In this document: piece after piece, positions 43,101 through 54,647 of the stretch
Layout: every line of letters begins with the position of its first letter
How positions within the stretch are numbered: the first letter of the stretch is position 1
DNA from: Anastrepha obliqua
Lineage: Eukaryota > Arthropoda > Insecta > Diptera > Tephritidae
DNA length: 64,000 bases
Direction of reading: 5' to 3'
Assembly (NCBI RefSeq): GCF_027943255.1
Contig: NC_072897.1
Coordinates: 24,118,044 to 24,182,043, forward strand
Notes under the pieces: model-generated
Databases searched by the model: none
What the model was told of the DNA's origin: nothing
What the model saw: only the letters and a program-made list of their open reading frames with translations
Position numbers and translations under genes: made by a program

Positions 43101-46100
43101 TTGGTTTCAAATGTAACGACTAATACCTCGGAAATTTTTGCTTCCAAAGGATGATTTTATTTTTGGGGACCTTGGAAGCTTTTGGCACCTGCGGATTTTA
43201 ATTTTTGTATACCATCCAAACTTGTGTCTTCTAAGGATTTGTAACTTTGCATAATTGGAAACTTTTGGTGTCTAAGAATTTTCGTTTTTGGGTACCGTGC
43301 AAATTTATGGTTCCCAAGGATTTGCATTTTATGTACCTTGGAAACTTTGGCTTCAACGGATTATTTTTTTATTATTCCTGGTAAATATATCGGCTGATAC
43401 CGAGCAACTTTTGGTTCATAAGGATTTGCATTTTGGGTGCCTTGGAAACTGTTAGTTCCAAAGGATTTGTTTATTTTGTTATTATTGCCGGTAGACATAT
43501 CGGCTGATACCTTGGAAACTTTTGGTTCTAACACATTTGTATTAAAGTTAGGCTGTAAGCTTTTATTTTCAAAGGATTTGTGTTGTTTTGTACGTTGGAA
43601 ACTTTTGATTCCCAAGGATTTTTTCTGAAGCATTTATTTCTTTAGCATTTCTATTTTTCATGATTGCTGGTAAATATTTCAAGTGATACCTTTTGTTTCT
43701 TCAGGATTTTTATTTTTGGGTGCCCCGGAAGCTTGTGGCTCCTCAGGGTTTTTAGATTTTTGCTTCATAGGGATATTCATTATTTTATTAATTGCCGACA
43801 AATTCATCGACTGAAAGCTTGGAAGCTTTGTTGGAAACTTATGGTTCCTAAGGATTTGCATTTTGTGTACTTTGGAAACTTTGGTTTCAAAGGCTTGTTT
43901 ATCGTACCCGTATATATTATATGTATATCGGCTGAAATATTTGTATTTTTGCGACCTTGGAAGCTTTTTGATTTAAAGATTTTTTTTTTATTTCTGGGTA
44001 CCTTGGAAACTTTTGGTTCCTAAGGATTCTTATATTTTTACTATTGCCTATAAATATATCGACTGAGGCCTTGGAAGCTATTAGTTAAAAACGATTTGTG
44101 GTTTTGAGTAGCTTGGAATCTTTTGGTTACAAAGGATTTTTTGGCACTTGCTGATATGTATTTCTGGATACCTTGGAAACTTTAGGTTCCTAAGGAGTTT
44201 TTTTTTTGGGTACCTTGCAAATTTTTGGCTCCTAAAAATTTTTATTTTTAGTTACCTTGGATCTACGTTTGGTTCCGAAGGATGGTTTGTTTCACGGTAA
44301 CTTGGAAACTTTTGATTCCAAAGAATTTTTTTATTATTATATTATTCTCGGTAAATATATCGGGTGATAATTTGAAACCTTATGGTTCCCAAGGATTTGT
44401 ATTTTGGGTAGCTTGGATGCTTTTGATTCAAAAGGATTTTTTTAATTTTTCTGTAACTTGGTTTCAGTTCCTAAGGTTTTCTTTCTTTTTTTCCGAAGGA
44501 GTTGCATTTTTGGGTCAATTGTGGGCATTTATTTCCAAACGATTTGTACATGTGTGTGCTTTGGGAACTTTTGGTTGCATAGGATTTTTACGTTTTTTGT
44601 TGTTCCCGGTAAATATGTCAGCTGATACCTTGGAGACTTCTGGTTCCTAAGGATTTGCATTTTTGGTACCTTGGAAACTTTTAGTTCCAAAGGATTTGTA
44701 TTTCTGTGTACCTTGGAAACTTTTGGTTCGGTAAATATATCGGCTGATACCTTGAAAAGTTTTGGTTCCAGGGGTCTTTGTTATTCTTTAACTATTCCCG
44801 GTAAATATATAGGTTCCTTAGGATTTGCATTTTGGGTAACTTCGAAGCTTGTAGATCCACAGGATTTGTATTTTTGGATACCTTGGAAACTTTTGGTTCC
44901 AAAGGATTCTTTTATTTTTGGGTAACTTGGGAGCTTTGGTGCCTGAGGATATTTATTTTTCATTAGTGCTGGTAAATATTACAACGGATACATTGGAATC
45001 CCTTTGTTGTTGAGGTTAATTATTTTTGGGTGCCTTGGAAGCTTCTAGTTCCAACGGATTTGTATTTTGGGATACCTTGGAAATTTTTCGATCAAAAGGT
45101 TCTTTTTATTGTTGGGTAATTTGAGAGCTTTTGGTTCCAAAGGACATTTGCCTTTCTTTATTCCTGATAAATATCTCAACTGATACCTTGGAAGCTTTTG
45201 GTTCTTCAGGCTTCTTATTTTTGGGTACAGTGAAAGCTTTCAGTTGCAAAGGATTTTTTTAATGCTGGTAAATTCATTGGCGGGTACCTTGAAATTTTTT
45301 GGCCCTTAAGTATTTGCATTTTGGGTACCTTGGAAGCTTTTAATTCTAAAGGCTTTGTATTTCTGAGTTCCTTGGAAACTTTCGTTTCCTAAGGATTTGC
45401 ATTTTGGGCACTTTGAAAGCTCTTAAATAAAAAGGATTTATGTTATTGTGTACCTGGGATGCTTTTGGTTCCGAAGAATTTTTTATTTTTTTATTATAAT
45501 CGCTAAGTACCTCGGCGGTTACCTTGAAAGCGTTTGGTTTAAAAAGATTTTTTTTTTGGGGTAACTTGGAAGCTTTCCGGTACTAAGACTTTTTACTTTT
45601 TTATAATAGCCGGTAAAGATAGCGGCGGGTACTTGGAAACTTTGGGCTCCAAATTATTGTTTTTTATATTTGGGTACCTTGAAAGCTTTAGCACGTTTTT
45701 ATTTTGGGATACCTTGGAAACTCTTGGTTCTTAATGATTTTTAACATTTTATTATTTTTGCTGGTAAATATGTATATCGGCTGATACCTTCGAAAGTAAT
45801 GATTCCTAAGGATTTACATTTTGTGTACCTTGGAAGCTTTTAGTGCCAAAGGATTTGTATTTTTGTGTACTTTGGAAGCTAGTATTTCCAAATGATTCTT
45901 TTGTTTTTTTATTACTCCTGGTACTCCAATAAATTTAGGCTGATAGTTTGAAGGCTTTTGGTTCCTAAGGTTTTGACTTTTGGATACATTGGACAATTTG
46001 ATATCAAGGGTTTATTTTATTTTTTTATTATTGCTGGTAAATATATCGGCTGATACCTTGGAAACTTATGGTTCATAAGGATTTGCATTTTGGGAACTTT

Positions 46101-47978
46101 AGAAGCTTTTAGTTCGAAAAGATTTTTATTTTTGAGCACCTTGGGAGCTTTTAGTTCGAAAGAATTGTTTTTTGTTTTTTATTCCCCGTATATTTTGTGA
46201 CCTTGGAAGCTTTTGGTTCTAAAGGACTTTGTATTTCTGGGTACGTAGGAAACTTTTGGTTCCAAAGGAATACAAATCCTGGCCGGTATCTCGAAAGCTT
46301 GGAATTCCAAAGGATTTGTATTTATGTTTATCTTGGAAACTTTTCGTTCTAAAGGATTTTTTTATTTTTATATTATTTCCGGTAAATATAGTGGCTGATA
46401 CCTTGGAAGTTATTAGTTAAAAAGAATTGGTGTTTTTCGGTTTGCGTCTTTTTTGTTCGAAAGGTCTTATATTTTTGAGTACTTTAGAAATGTTCGGTTC
46501 CAAAGGATTTGTATTTATATGTCCCTTGGACATTTTTGGTCCCAAAGGATTGTTTAATTTTTTACTATTCCCGGTAAAAATATCGGCTGATAGATTGGAA
46601 ATTTATGGTCGCTAAGGATTTCTATATTTTTGGAAGCCTTTGGTTTCTAAGAATTTTTATTTTTTTAATATTTTTGTTTTTTTGGATTATTCTGGTTCCC
46701 GAGGATTTTTATTTTGGGTAAATTGAAGCTTTTGGTTCCTAAGGGCTTGCATTTTGGGTACCTTGGACACTTTGCTTTCAAAGGTTTATTTTATTTCTTT
46801 ATTACTCCTGGTAAATACCTATATCGGCTGATAATTTGGAAATTTGTGGTTAATATATTTTTGAGTACCTTGGCAGCTTTTAGTTCCAAAAGATTGTTTT
46901 TTTTTATTCCCGGTGTATATTATATATCAGCTGATATATTTGTATTTTTGAGAGCTTCGAAGCTTTTGGTTCTAAAAATTCTTTTATTTCTGGGTACCTT
47001 CGAAACTTTTGGTATCTAAGGATTCTTATTTTTTTACAATTGCCTTTAAATATATCGACTGAGACCTTGGAAGCTTTAGCTAAAAAGGATTTTTATTTTG
47101 GAGTAGCTTCGAATCTTTTGGTTCCAAAGAATTTTTTTATTTAGTTTCTTATTCCCGGAAAAAATATCGGCTGATACCTTGGAAACTTATGGATCGTAAG
47201 GTTTTGCATTTTGTGGAGCTTGGGAACTTTGGTTTCGAAGGATTATTTTATTTGTTTGTTATTCCCGGTAAATATGTCGGCTGCTATCAGGGCAACTTTT
47301 GGTTCATAAGGATTTGCATTTTGGGTACCTTCGAGGTTTTTTGGTTTGAAAGGATTTGTATGACTGTGTACCTTGGAAACTCTTAGTTGCAAAGTTTTTT
47401 TTTTATTATTGCTCGTAAATATATCAGCTAATACCTTGGAATATTCAGGTTCCCGAAGATGTTTATTTCGGGTACATTGGAAGCTTTTGGTTCATAAGGG
47501 TTTGCATTTTGGGTACCTTGAGCCCTTTGGTTTCAAAGGATTATTTTATTTTTTATTATTCACGGTAGACTTATCGGCTGATAACTTGTAAATGATTTTG
47601 ATTCAAAAGGATTTCTTATTTTTTTATTATTCCCGGTATAGATATCGGCTGATACCTAGCAAATTGTTGGTTTCTTAGGCTTCTTGTTCTTGGGTACCTT
47701 GGAAACTTTTGGGTCCAAAGAATTTGTATTTCTGTGTGCCTTGGAGACTCTTGGCTTCAAAGGATTTTTAGTATTACGGATAAATATATCGACTGAGACC
47801 TTGAAAGCTTTTAGTTGCTAAAGATTTAAATTTTGTGGTACCTGAGAAGCTTTTAGTGCCAAAGGTTTTATATTTCTGTGTACCCTGGAACCTTTTACTT
47901 CCAAGGAAGTTTTTATTTTTGATTATTGGCGGTAAATATATCGGTTAATACCCTGGAAAAGTTTGATTCCAAAGGATA
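40178..47978 (+). repeat. Complex satellite, orientation B, 7.8 kb uninterrupted
   Basis: Tandem units of two kinds. Short: CCTTGGAAACTTTTGGTTCC, AAAGGATTTGTATTTTTGGG, TA (about 41-43 bp). Long: the same core, then T-rich sequence, TTATTATTGCCGGTAAATAT, ATCGGCTGATA (about 70 bp). A block with the same order of variant units (marked by GGCACCTGCG, ATACCGTGTAA and TTTCGTTTTTGGGTACCTTG) occurs at about 40725-41030, 41181-41490 and 43141-43440. The first two are 458 bp apart, suggesting higher-order organisation. Divergence between units is high. Long open stretches here (40890-41135, 44282-44650 and others) are repeat artefacts rich in Phe, Leu and Gly. Confidence 0.92.
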
Positions 47979-48308
47979 TGTTCATGCGAGGCATATTTAA
48001 ATAATTTGTAAATATAGTATATGCTTACTTATTATCTTGTATTATTATTATTTTTCTTGTTAAACATATTCAATGTACTTCAATTTGCATAATTTAATTT
48101 TTGTAAGTCACCATACTGCAATTGCAACTCTGTTGTAAAAATGAGGAGTAAGCAATCGAAGTAAGTACTGGAAAAGTACCGTATTTGAGAGCTCTCGCCA
48201 TTTTCAAATTGTTGTCTTGCAGTATGCGAGCTTAGAATTTAGCTTTCCTTCTTCTTTTGGACATTAGACCGTGTGGTCGCGTAAGTATCAAGAATATTCA
48301 ATAAAACA
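47979..48308 (+). repeat. 5' LTR of BEL/Pao element
   Basis: Starts TGTTCATGCG and ends ...CAATAAAACA, the TG...CA form. It aligns with 54344-54647, with scattered substitutions. A primer-binding site (TGGCGCCCGAGCACGG) starts at 48314. Confidence 0.85.
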
Positions 48309-48313
48309 TTTTT

Positions 48314-48329
48314 TGGCGCCCGAGCACGG
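48314..48329 (+). other. Primer-binding site of BEL/Pao element
   Basis: TGGCGCCCGAGCACGG lies five bases after the LTR. TGG at the start complements a tRNA CCA end. The tRNA is not identified. Confidence 0.7.
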
Positions 48330-48428
48330 ACAGTCGGTTCAGTTTTTTTTTACCGTTCATAAGTAGAACACCAGAATCTACCGTAAGATTATTTACATTT
48401 TTTAATAAATTTGATTCATTTGTGTAAT

Positions 48429-49330
48429 ATGGATCAGGTAAAGGTACTTGCACAGATTCAAACGCATTTGCTGTGTGAGCTGACGAAGCTTAAAGCTGAA
48501 GGCACATGGGCTGCGTCCGGAAACGCTGTCTCAGGGGTATATATAATATAAGGTTATCAGTGATAGAGTAGATCCTTTATATACATCTTTTATAAAAAAC
48601 CATGAACAAATAATTAAGTCTATAAAGGATGAGGGCGTGTGTGTTGATGAAATTCCATACATGACTAATGCAACTTTTGACAGCTTCGAAGATTTATATT
48701 TCATCTTTAAAGGTTTTTTGTATGATTCTATGCCAGCCTGATCTACATCTTCACCGGTGGCATTAAACAGTACATTACTGGCTCCTTCTCATCGAAATTA
48801 CACATTTTACAGTGACGCTAAATTACCGAGAATCTCCGTACCAAATTTCTCTGGTGATTATTTGGAATGGTTTTCTTTTCGTGATCTATATATTTTTCTT
48901 GTGCATAATAACAGTACGATGCAAACTATGATCTTGCTTGGAAAGCATTAGAAGATAGATTCCATAACAAGCGTGCTACTGTTGACACATGGTTAAAAAC
49001 GTTATTCGCGATTCCCAAGTGCATTGTAGCTTCGCACTTAGCAATTCGAACACTTTTGGATACTTCTAAAGAATGTTTTGCTTCACTAACCAACCTTAAT
49101 GTCTCAACCACAAATTCAGACCCCCTTATAGTCGATCTGACAACTCACAAGCTAGATTCTGACACGAGAATGGATTGGGAAAAGTCATTTCAGTCCTGCA
49201 GAGAGCTTCATACTTTGGAACAACTCATTAGGTTTTTGGAGACATGCTTCCGTACTTTGGAAACTCTCAACGTAGACAATGCACAAAAATATATACATAT
49301 ATAAGTCGGCGAAAAAACTATTTCTTGCTT
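48429..49330 (+). pseudogene. BEL/Pao gag, broken
   Basis: ATG 48429 opens MDQVKVLAQIQTHLLCELTK; a stop follows near 48548. Reading continues in several frames. 48757-48951 carries AKLPRISVPNFSGDYLEWFS and FRDLYIFLVHNNS, the diagnostic Pao/BEL Gag (DUF1759) block. 48930-49304 carries the following ALEDRFHNKRATVDTWL and LDTSKECFASLTNL segments. This domain forms the capsid. At least four lesions. Confidence 0.82.
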
Positions 49331-50205
49331 ATGTTGTAAGGAATCGCATCGCCTCTTTAAATGCTGGGTATTTAGGGTTTATTCGCCCACAGAAAAACAA
49401 AACAATTTGTTACTCGTAATTCGTTATGTCACAATTGTCTTTTTCCTGGACATTCGGCAAGCGATTGCACTTCTAACCATACGTGCAGCGTATGTAATTA
49501 CAAATATCATGCTTAATTACATGAAGTTTACCCAGACTTACAACCTGCTGAGTCTGTCTCTCCATCTCGTGCTAAGCAGAACCAAGGGTTCAATGTAACT
49601 GCTCCTTTCTCTTCGCAGGAGTGCAAACGTTCTTGCAACTGTGATTTTAAAAATCGATACGCCTAATGGTGCTGTACCCGCACGAGCCTTATTAGAGCAA
49701 GGATCTCAAGGTACATTCGTTACAGAGCAATTTATACAATTATATAAAATACCATGCCGTTACACTTCTCTACAAGTGCGTGGGGTAAGCACGCAACAGA
49801 AAACGTGTGTAAAGAAATTAGCGAATCTTGAGCTTTATTCCTGCGCAGAATACGATTATACACTACATGTAAGGGCTTATGTCTTACCCAAATTTCGTTA
49901 ATATCTGCCACAACAGAGATTTATTCCATTACAACTTAGTTCAGATATTTCAAATATTCCTCAAGCGGATCCTGAATATTTCAAATCACGTTCCATAGAT
50001 CTTATTTTGGGCGTTGTATATGGTATTGTATACTCATTTTGGATGGGTTATCTCTGGACCAATGTCAACATCGGTTAATATTAAAACAATAAATACACAT
50101 CTTTGTCATATAGGTGATCAGAAGAAGAACTGCCAAACATAAGACCGCATTCTGCTGAAAATATAGCTACTGAACATCACTTCATTTCTACACACTTAAG
50201 GGATA
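49320..50205 (+). pseudogene. BEL/Pao CCHC region and aspartic protease, broken
   Basis: A zinc-knuckle pair is readable at about 49330-49510 in shifting frames (LCHNCLFPGHSASDC, then CSVCNYKYH). The A17-type protease is open at 49641-49901: KIDTPNGAVPARALLEQGSQ (the catalytic position reads Glu-Gln-Gly here, where an Asp-Ser-Gly is usual) and VRGVSTQQKT. It then continues past a TAA to the ILGVVYG-type block near 50005. The change at the catalytic Asp would itself inactivate it. The SINE insertion follows. Confidence 0.72.
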
Positions 50206-50525
50206 TATATACATAATTGGCGTGTACACCCTTTTTGGGTGTTTGGGTGAGCTCCTCTTCCTATTTGTGGTGTGCGTGTTGATGTTTTTCCACAAATGGA
50301 GGGACCTAAAGTTTCAAGCCGACTCCAAACGGCAGATATTTTTATGAGGAGCTTTTTCGTGGCAGAAATACACTCGGAGGTTTGCCATTACCTGCCGAGG
50401 GGCGACCGCTATTAGAAAAATGTTTTTCTTAATTTTGGTGTTTCACCAAGATTCAAACCAACGACCTCTCTCTGAATTCCGAATGGTTATCACGCACCAA
50501 CCCATTCGGCTACGGCGGCCGCCGT
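50206..50525 (-). mobile_element. tRNA-derived SINE in BEL/Pao pol, with 7-bp target duplication
   Basis: AGGGATA at 50199-50205 is repeated at 50526-50532, bounding 320 bp. The minus strand matches the SINE at 26736-27059 along its length. The head (GGCGGCCGCCGTAGCCGAAT) is at the right end, and the tail (ATTATGTATATA) at the left. BEL RT reading is continuous across the two flanks. Confidence 0.93.
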
Positions 50526-51135
50526 AGGGATAACACGGGTCAATATATCGTATCACTTCCTTTCCGAGCCGAGTTTCATGGCAACCAGTACCAGAGTTTG
50601 ATAATTTTCACTTAGGTGCTCTAATTAGACTGAAGAATATGGAGCAGATTTTTGCCAGAAAGCCAAACTTCCAAATTGCTTACCTAAAGTTTATGAGAGA
50701 ATGTAAAGGTTTAGGCCATAAGGAGTTGGTTGGAGAATACCCCAAAATGATGGTACGAGTAAGTACCAAAATAATCGCTCACTTAACGAGGAACTGGTGG
50801 CCGGACCTGCATTACATTCCGATATATACCAAATAATACTTCGTTGGCGCAGGCATAAAACAAAACGTGCTCTGACATAGAAAAAATGTTTAGGCAAATT
50901 GTTGTAAAGCCTGGTCACCAACATTTTCAAAATATTCTCTGGCGAGAATCTGTAAGGGATTCTCCCTTTCTTTCTATCAGGACATTACAACAGCTTGCTA
51001 AAGATGAGTCTGATAGGTACCTGCCCACTAGCCTTAGAAGTATTGTTACGCGACATTTATGTGGATGACGTTATAACAGGAGCATACAGTCTATCCGAGG
51101 CTTTTCATCTGCAACAAGAATTGTGGGCACTACTG
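50526..51135 (+). pseudogene. BEL/Pao RT, N-terminal to palm, broken
   Basis: GQYIVSLPFRAEF (about 50541-50580), ALIRLKNMEQIFARKPNFQI and AYLKFMRECKGLGHKEL (50620-50730) are the standard start of the BEL RT. The palm is damaged between 50750 and 51000. The catalytic motif RDIYVDDVITGA is intact with YVDD at 51058-51069, followed by AFHLQQELWALLKAE. Reading is cut at 51144 by the LOA chimera. Confidence 0.82.
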
Positions 51136-51144
51136 AAGGCTGAG

Positions 51145-52867
51145 GTGGAATCCAGCAGAAATGGCTGGTGGGCTAATGCCTCCGTCCCGCTAAAACCTTA
51201 ACAGGCCTCGGAGTACGTTCCAAACCCGTAGCCATTGGGTTGGCGGTGTAGGTGTGGTTGAGACGACTCCCGTCTTTGTGTCCGGTCTGGCTCTGAACGG
51301 ATGCCCCATGCGTCAACCCTCGCATGGCCTCCCTGCTACGGTACAGACAACCATGGGACCCTTTAAAGGCGACTACACATTACAGTTGGGATAGCGGCTT
51401 CGAGAGGGGAGCCACTTAATACAACAATGAACAACAACAAAACAACAACAACAAACAAAAACACAACTAACAAAACAATAAACCTCCATAAAGTTTCAGA
51501 AGGTAGCGGGAACTCGGAACCGAGTCCCAAATCAAGCTCTCTCAACCCAGGAGGAGCAAAATGGCCTCCTCTAAAATTTTTGCTCCGGGGGTAGTCTCTA
51601 GTGGGGGTAATGCGTCGGAATCGATGCGCAAGGCAGTAATCCAGGGAGACACCGAGGCAAAGTCGGAACCGACTTTCAGTATAAATCGGGGGGTAAAGGG
51701 TGGGAATGCACCTTTGATAGATAGCGGAGTACAGACGGAACTGACTGACGATGGATGGGAAAGCCAGCACCAGCAAGGGACTTTCCCTTAGTTTTCCCGG
51801 GACTTCGGGGTATCTCCCCGGGGACCCTGCACTAGGTCTAAGCGACAGCAAGGGCAGAGTAAACGGTCCTTCTCTGCTCTTCGTGTGGCTACCAAGATCC
51901 TGAAGCGCTATGGTGGGCAGAATGACTCTGAGTTATCTGAGAAGCATTCCCAGACGCTCGAGTGGGCCGGGAAGGTCATCAGAGGAGCAGAGGAGGGCAG
52001 CGAAAAGGTTGTGGAAGCGAATGCGTCACAATCGGACTCGGAAGTTAAAAAGCAACGCTCCCAGGAAGAGGATATCACCCAAGAAAAGAGGCCAAGGATT
52101 GGTGGTGGCCCGCCAAAATCATTTAGCGAAGTCGCTAAACAGGCGGGCTTGATCATTCTTGGAGTGTTGGACAGCGGTAAGGAAGACGGCGCTATCTCAA
52201 GGGAGGAATGGAAGAGGGTAGCGTCTGCCATATCCGCAGTTTTTATGAGGGTAGTAAGCGAAAACCCCCTGACTACCTGCGGTCTGCTCCTTGAAAGATG
52301 GGCATCGCGCCAACTCAGCGAGCGCTGGGCAAGTACTCAAACGTTTAAGGTCACGAAATCCTTCTGGGCACGTGTGGACCGGAGGTGCTCGGGCGAGCTT
52401 CTGAGGCTGACAAAATATCAGCTCTCGAATCTCGTTGGTTCTCTCACAGGACACAATGCGCCAGGCATGCATGCTGTGAGACTTGGAATCACCTGGAGTC
52501 CTTTTTGCGCTGGATGTTTAGAGGATGAGGTGGAATCATCTCAGCACCTTCTCCTTAACTGCCCTGCACTGGCGGGGTAAGATCCAGGCATCTTGGCTCA
52601 TACTTCTTTGCCACGCCTGCTGATATAGCTTGCGTAGACATTAAAAATCTGATGAATTTCATCAGCAGCAAAAGCGTAAACATAGTCATCGTTCGTAATC
52701 CGCACGCTTTTATCCATCCCAGCACCACCTCTCCCCGCCCTCTCCCTGTATCCCATCGGTCTTTCTCTCTCACCTCACCTCCTTCATAATGGTATCACAA
52801 AGGACGAATCTTTCTTCGTCCAAGTGTGCTCACTCCTTGGGCAACCATACCAACCTAACCTAGCCCA
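51145..52867 (+). mobile_element. Chimeric LOA derivative (5'UTR, ORF1, ORF2 tail), with 9-bp target duplication
   Basis: AAGGCTGAG at 51136-51144 is matched by AAGGTTGAG at 52868-52876 (one mismatch), so this 1,723-bp unit was inserted as such into BEL pol. It has a 5'UTR of about 400 bp, ORF1 sequence to about 52265, then directly the last part of ORF2 and the 3' end (CAACCTAACCTA). The 3' half is about 94% similar by eye to 30571-31168 of LOA-E. All central ORF2 (endonuclease, RT, RNase H core) is absent. Confidence 0.9.
51561..52580 (+). pseudogene. Fused ORF1-ORF2-tail of the LOA chimera, one amber codon
   Basis: The frame runs from ATG 51561 to TAA 52578-52580 (339 codons plus the stop) with a single TAG at 51789-51791. 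The ORF1 part has KRSFSALRVATKILKRYGG, PPKSFSEVAKQAGLIILGVL and EDGAISREEWKRVASAI. At about 52265 (VVSENP|LTTCGLL) it passes without frame loss into the C-terminal ORF2 region, with LSERWASTQTF and the Cys-rich FCAGCLEDEVESSQHLLLNC. The junction lies in a run of C, with microhomology. The final TAA comes from loss of one base relative to LOA-E. The predicted product would pair an RNA-binding ORF1 domain with the ORF2 Cys-His segment; no function is shown. Confidence 0.82.
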
Positions 52868-52876
52868 AAGGTTGAG

Positions 52877-54301
52877 AAAACGGTCTTCCAATTTCGCTGA
52901 TCTTCTGAATCAATCCCTAAAGAAATGAAAGATTTTTCTAGTGCAGTACCACTTAGTGATGCAGGTTTCATTAAAGCTTTAGGATTACAATGGCATCCAG
53001 TGGGTGATCACTTTTCGTTCATTGTTTCTCTGTTTCAGGTACCGGTAACCTGATAAAACAACCAAACGAAGTTTACTGTGTGATGCGTCGAAATTATTTG
53101 ACCGCCTTGGATGGTTAGCACCAACAACCATAATAGCTAAAATTATGTTTCAAAAGTTGTGGCGTCTTGATATTTGTTGGGATGATTAGTTTCCTAATTG
53201 TATAAGAAACGAATGGCTCGAGTATCGCAAAGTGCTTCCTTGTTTAGAAAATATTAAAATTGACAGGTTTATAGGCACTTCAAAATCAAGGCGATGCTGT
53301 TTACAGAACAACTTATGGGACAAACTCCAGCTGTTCGATTGACTCCGGTGTCGATTTTGCTGGTTCAATTGACGTACGCCAATTAGCTCTTCGTAATGCT
53401 AAAACATCAAAAGGGTATTTTGTATATTCCTGTGTATGGTATCAAAAGCAGTCCACTTGGAATGTGTCTCCAGTTTATCTACCGAGGCCTTCATCGCATC
53501 TTTTTGGCGCTTCGTTTAACGTAGAGGAAAATGTACGCAACTATACTCAGATTGTGGGACAAACTTCGTTGGTGCCAGCAGTCTGCTGTACACCATACAT
53601 CAGCGCAACACAGCATCAATCCCGGAAGACCTCAGAGCATGTCGTGTTAGCCAAGGCACAACTAGGAATTTTATTCCGCCAGACTCTCTATACTTCGGTG
53701 GTTTATAGGAAGCTGGGATAAAATCCACAAAATTTCACCTTAAGCGTGTCGTGCAAGACCGCGCTTTGAATTTCGAAAAGTTGACTACACTTTTATATCA
53801 AATAGAAGCTTGCCTCAATTCGCGTCCTCTTTTCCCGCTCAATGTAGATGAGGAAAACTGCGACGCACTTACACCAGGACATTTTTTAATTGGAGAACCA
53901 ACTCTTAATATTTCGCTACGTCTGGATTAAGTCGGTGGAATATGGTTGAACGCTTAAAACAACACTTTTGGCGCCGCTATTATTCGCAGTATCTCAGTCG
54001 ACTACAAAGTCGTCCGATATGGACCACTAATCTTATCAATGACAAAATCGGCGACCAAGTTCTGGAGTATGACGAGGGATGTCCACCTAGCAAGTGGCTT
54101 TTAGCGCGCATAGTTGAAATACATCCAGGACCTGATGGACTAGCCCGCGTAGTCACTTTGAAATCTAAAGGAACATTTTTCAAGAGACCTATTCGTAAAA
54201 TTTGTTTTCTACCTAACATGGACCCTTCCAAATTAACGGAGGATAGGATTGTTGAAGGCAGCAATTACCTCCACCAACTGCTCTGCTGGAAACAATTCTA
54301 A
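52877..54301 (+). pseudogene. BEL/Pao pol: RT end, RNase H, integrase remnants and DUF5641-like C-terminus
   Basis: RT/RNase H linker blocks: LRKRSSNFADLLNQSL (about 52873-52925), SDAGFIKALGLQWHPVGDHF (about 52953-53015) and LCDASKLFDRLGWLAP (about 53070-53120). A large part of integrase is lost or unreadable between 53360 and 53700. 53942-54301 is open and encodes WRRYYSQYLSRLQSRPIW, then PPSKWLLARIVEIHPGPDGL and VTLKSKGTFFKRPIRKICFL, the DUF5641-type end typical of BEL Pol. Confidence 0.82.
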
Positions 54302-54343
54302 TTTTTCCGTTTAGTGAAGTACTGTCACCCTTGGGCCCGGGAA

Positions 54344-54647
54344 TGTTCATGCGAGGCATGTTTGTGTAATTTCTAAATATAGTATATGCTTACTTATTAT
54401 CTGGTATTATTATTATTTTTCTTGTTAAACATATTCAATATACTTCAATTTACATAATTTAATTTTTGTAAGTCACCATACTGCAATTGCAACTCTGTTG
54501 TAAAAATGAGGAGTAAGCAATCGAAGTAAGTACTGGAAAAGTACCGTATTTGAGTGCTCTTGCCATTTTCAAAATGTTTTGCAATATGCGAGCTTAGAAT
54601 TCAGCCTTCCTTTTTCTTTTGGACATCAGACCGTGTGGTCGCGTAAG
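54344..54647 (+). repeat. 3' LTR of BEL/Pao element, 3' end missing
   Basis: It matches the 5' LTR from TGTTCATG to GTGGTCGCGTAAG but lacks the last roughly 25 bp (the 5' LTR continues TATCAAGAATATTCAATAAA). Satellite follows at 54648. A G/C-rich GGGCCCGGGAA precedes it and is a poor polypurine tract. Confidence 0.82.

Larger units (their letters stand above)
47979..54647 (+). mobile_element. BEL/Pao LTR retrotransposon, in satellite, with two nested insertions
   Basis: LTRs beginning TGTTCATGCGAGGCAT occur at 47979 and 54344 and are very similar. Between them lie a primer-binding site, BEL-type Gag (DUF1759-like), a CCHC region, an A17-type protease, RT, RNase H, integrase and a DUF5641-like end. 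A SINE (50206-50525) and a LOA chimera (51145-52867) interrupt pol. Satellite flanks both sides (...ttccaaagga before, ...gattattcccggtaaatttg after). Coding is heavily damaged. Confidence 0.9.

Noticed and set aside
40890..47591. Many open frames of 60-120 codons, Phe/Leu/Gly-rich, that look like a repeat-protein family
   Set aside because: They are translations of the satellite unit in stop-poor frames; the same DNA units occur with many indels, and no frame is conserved between units.
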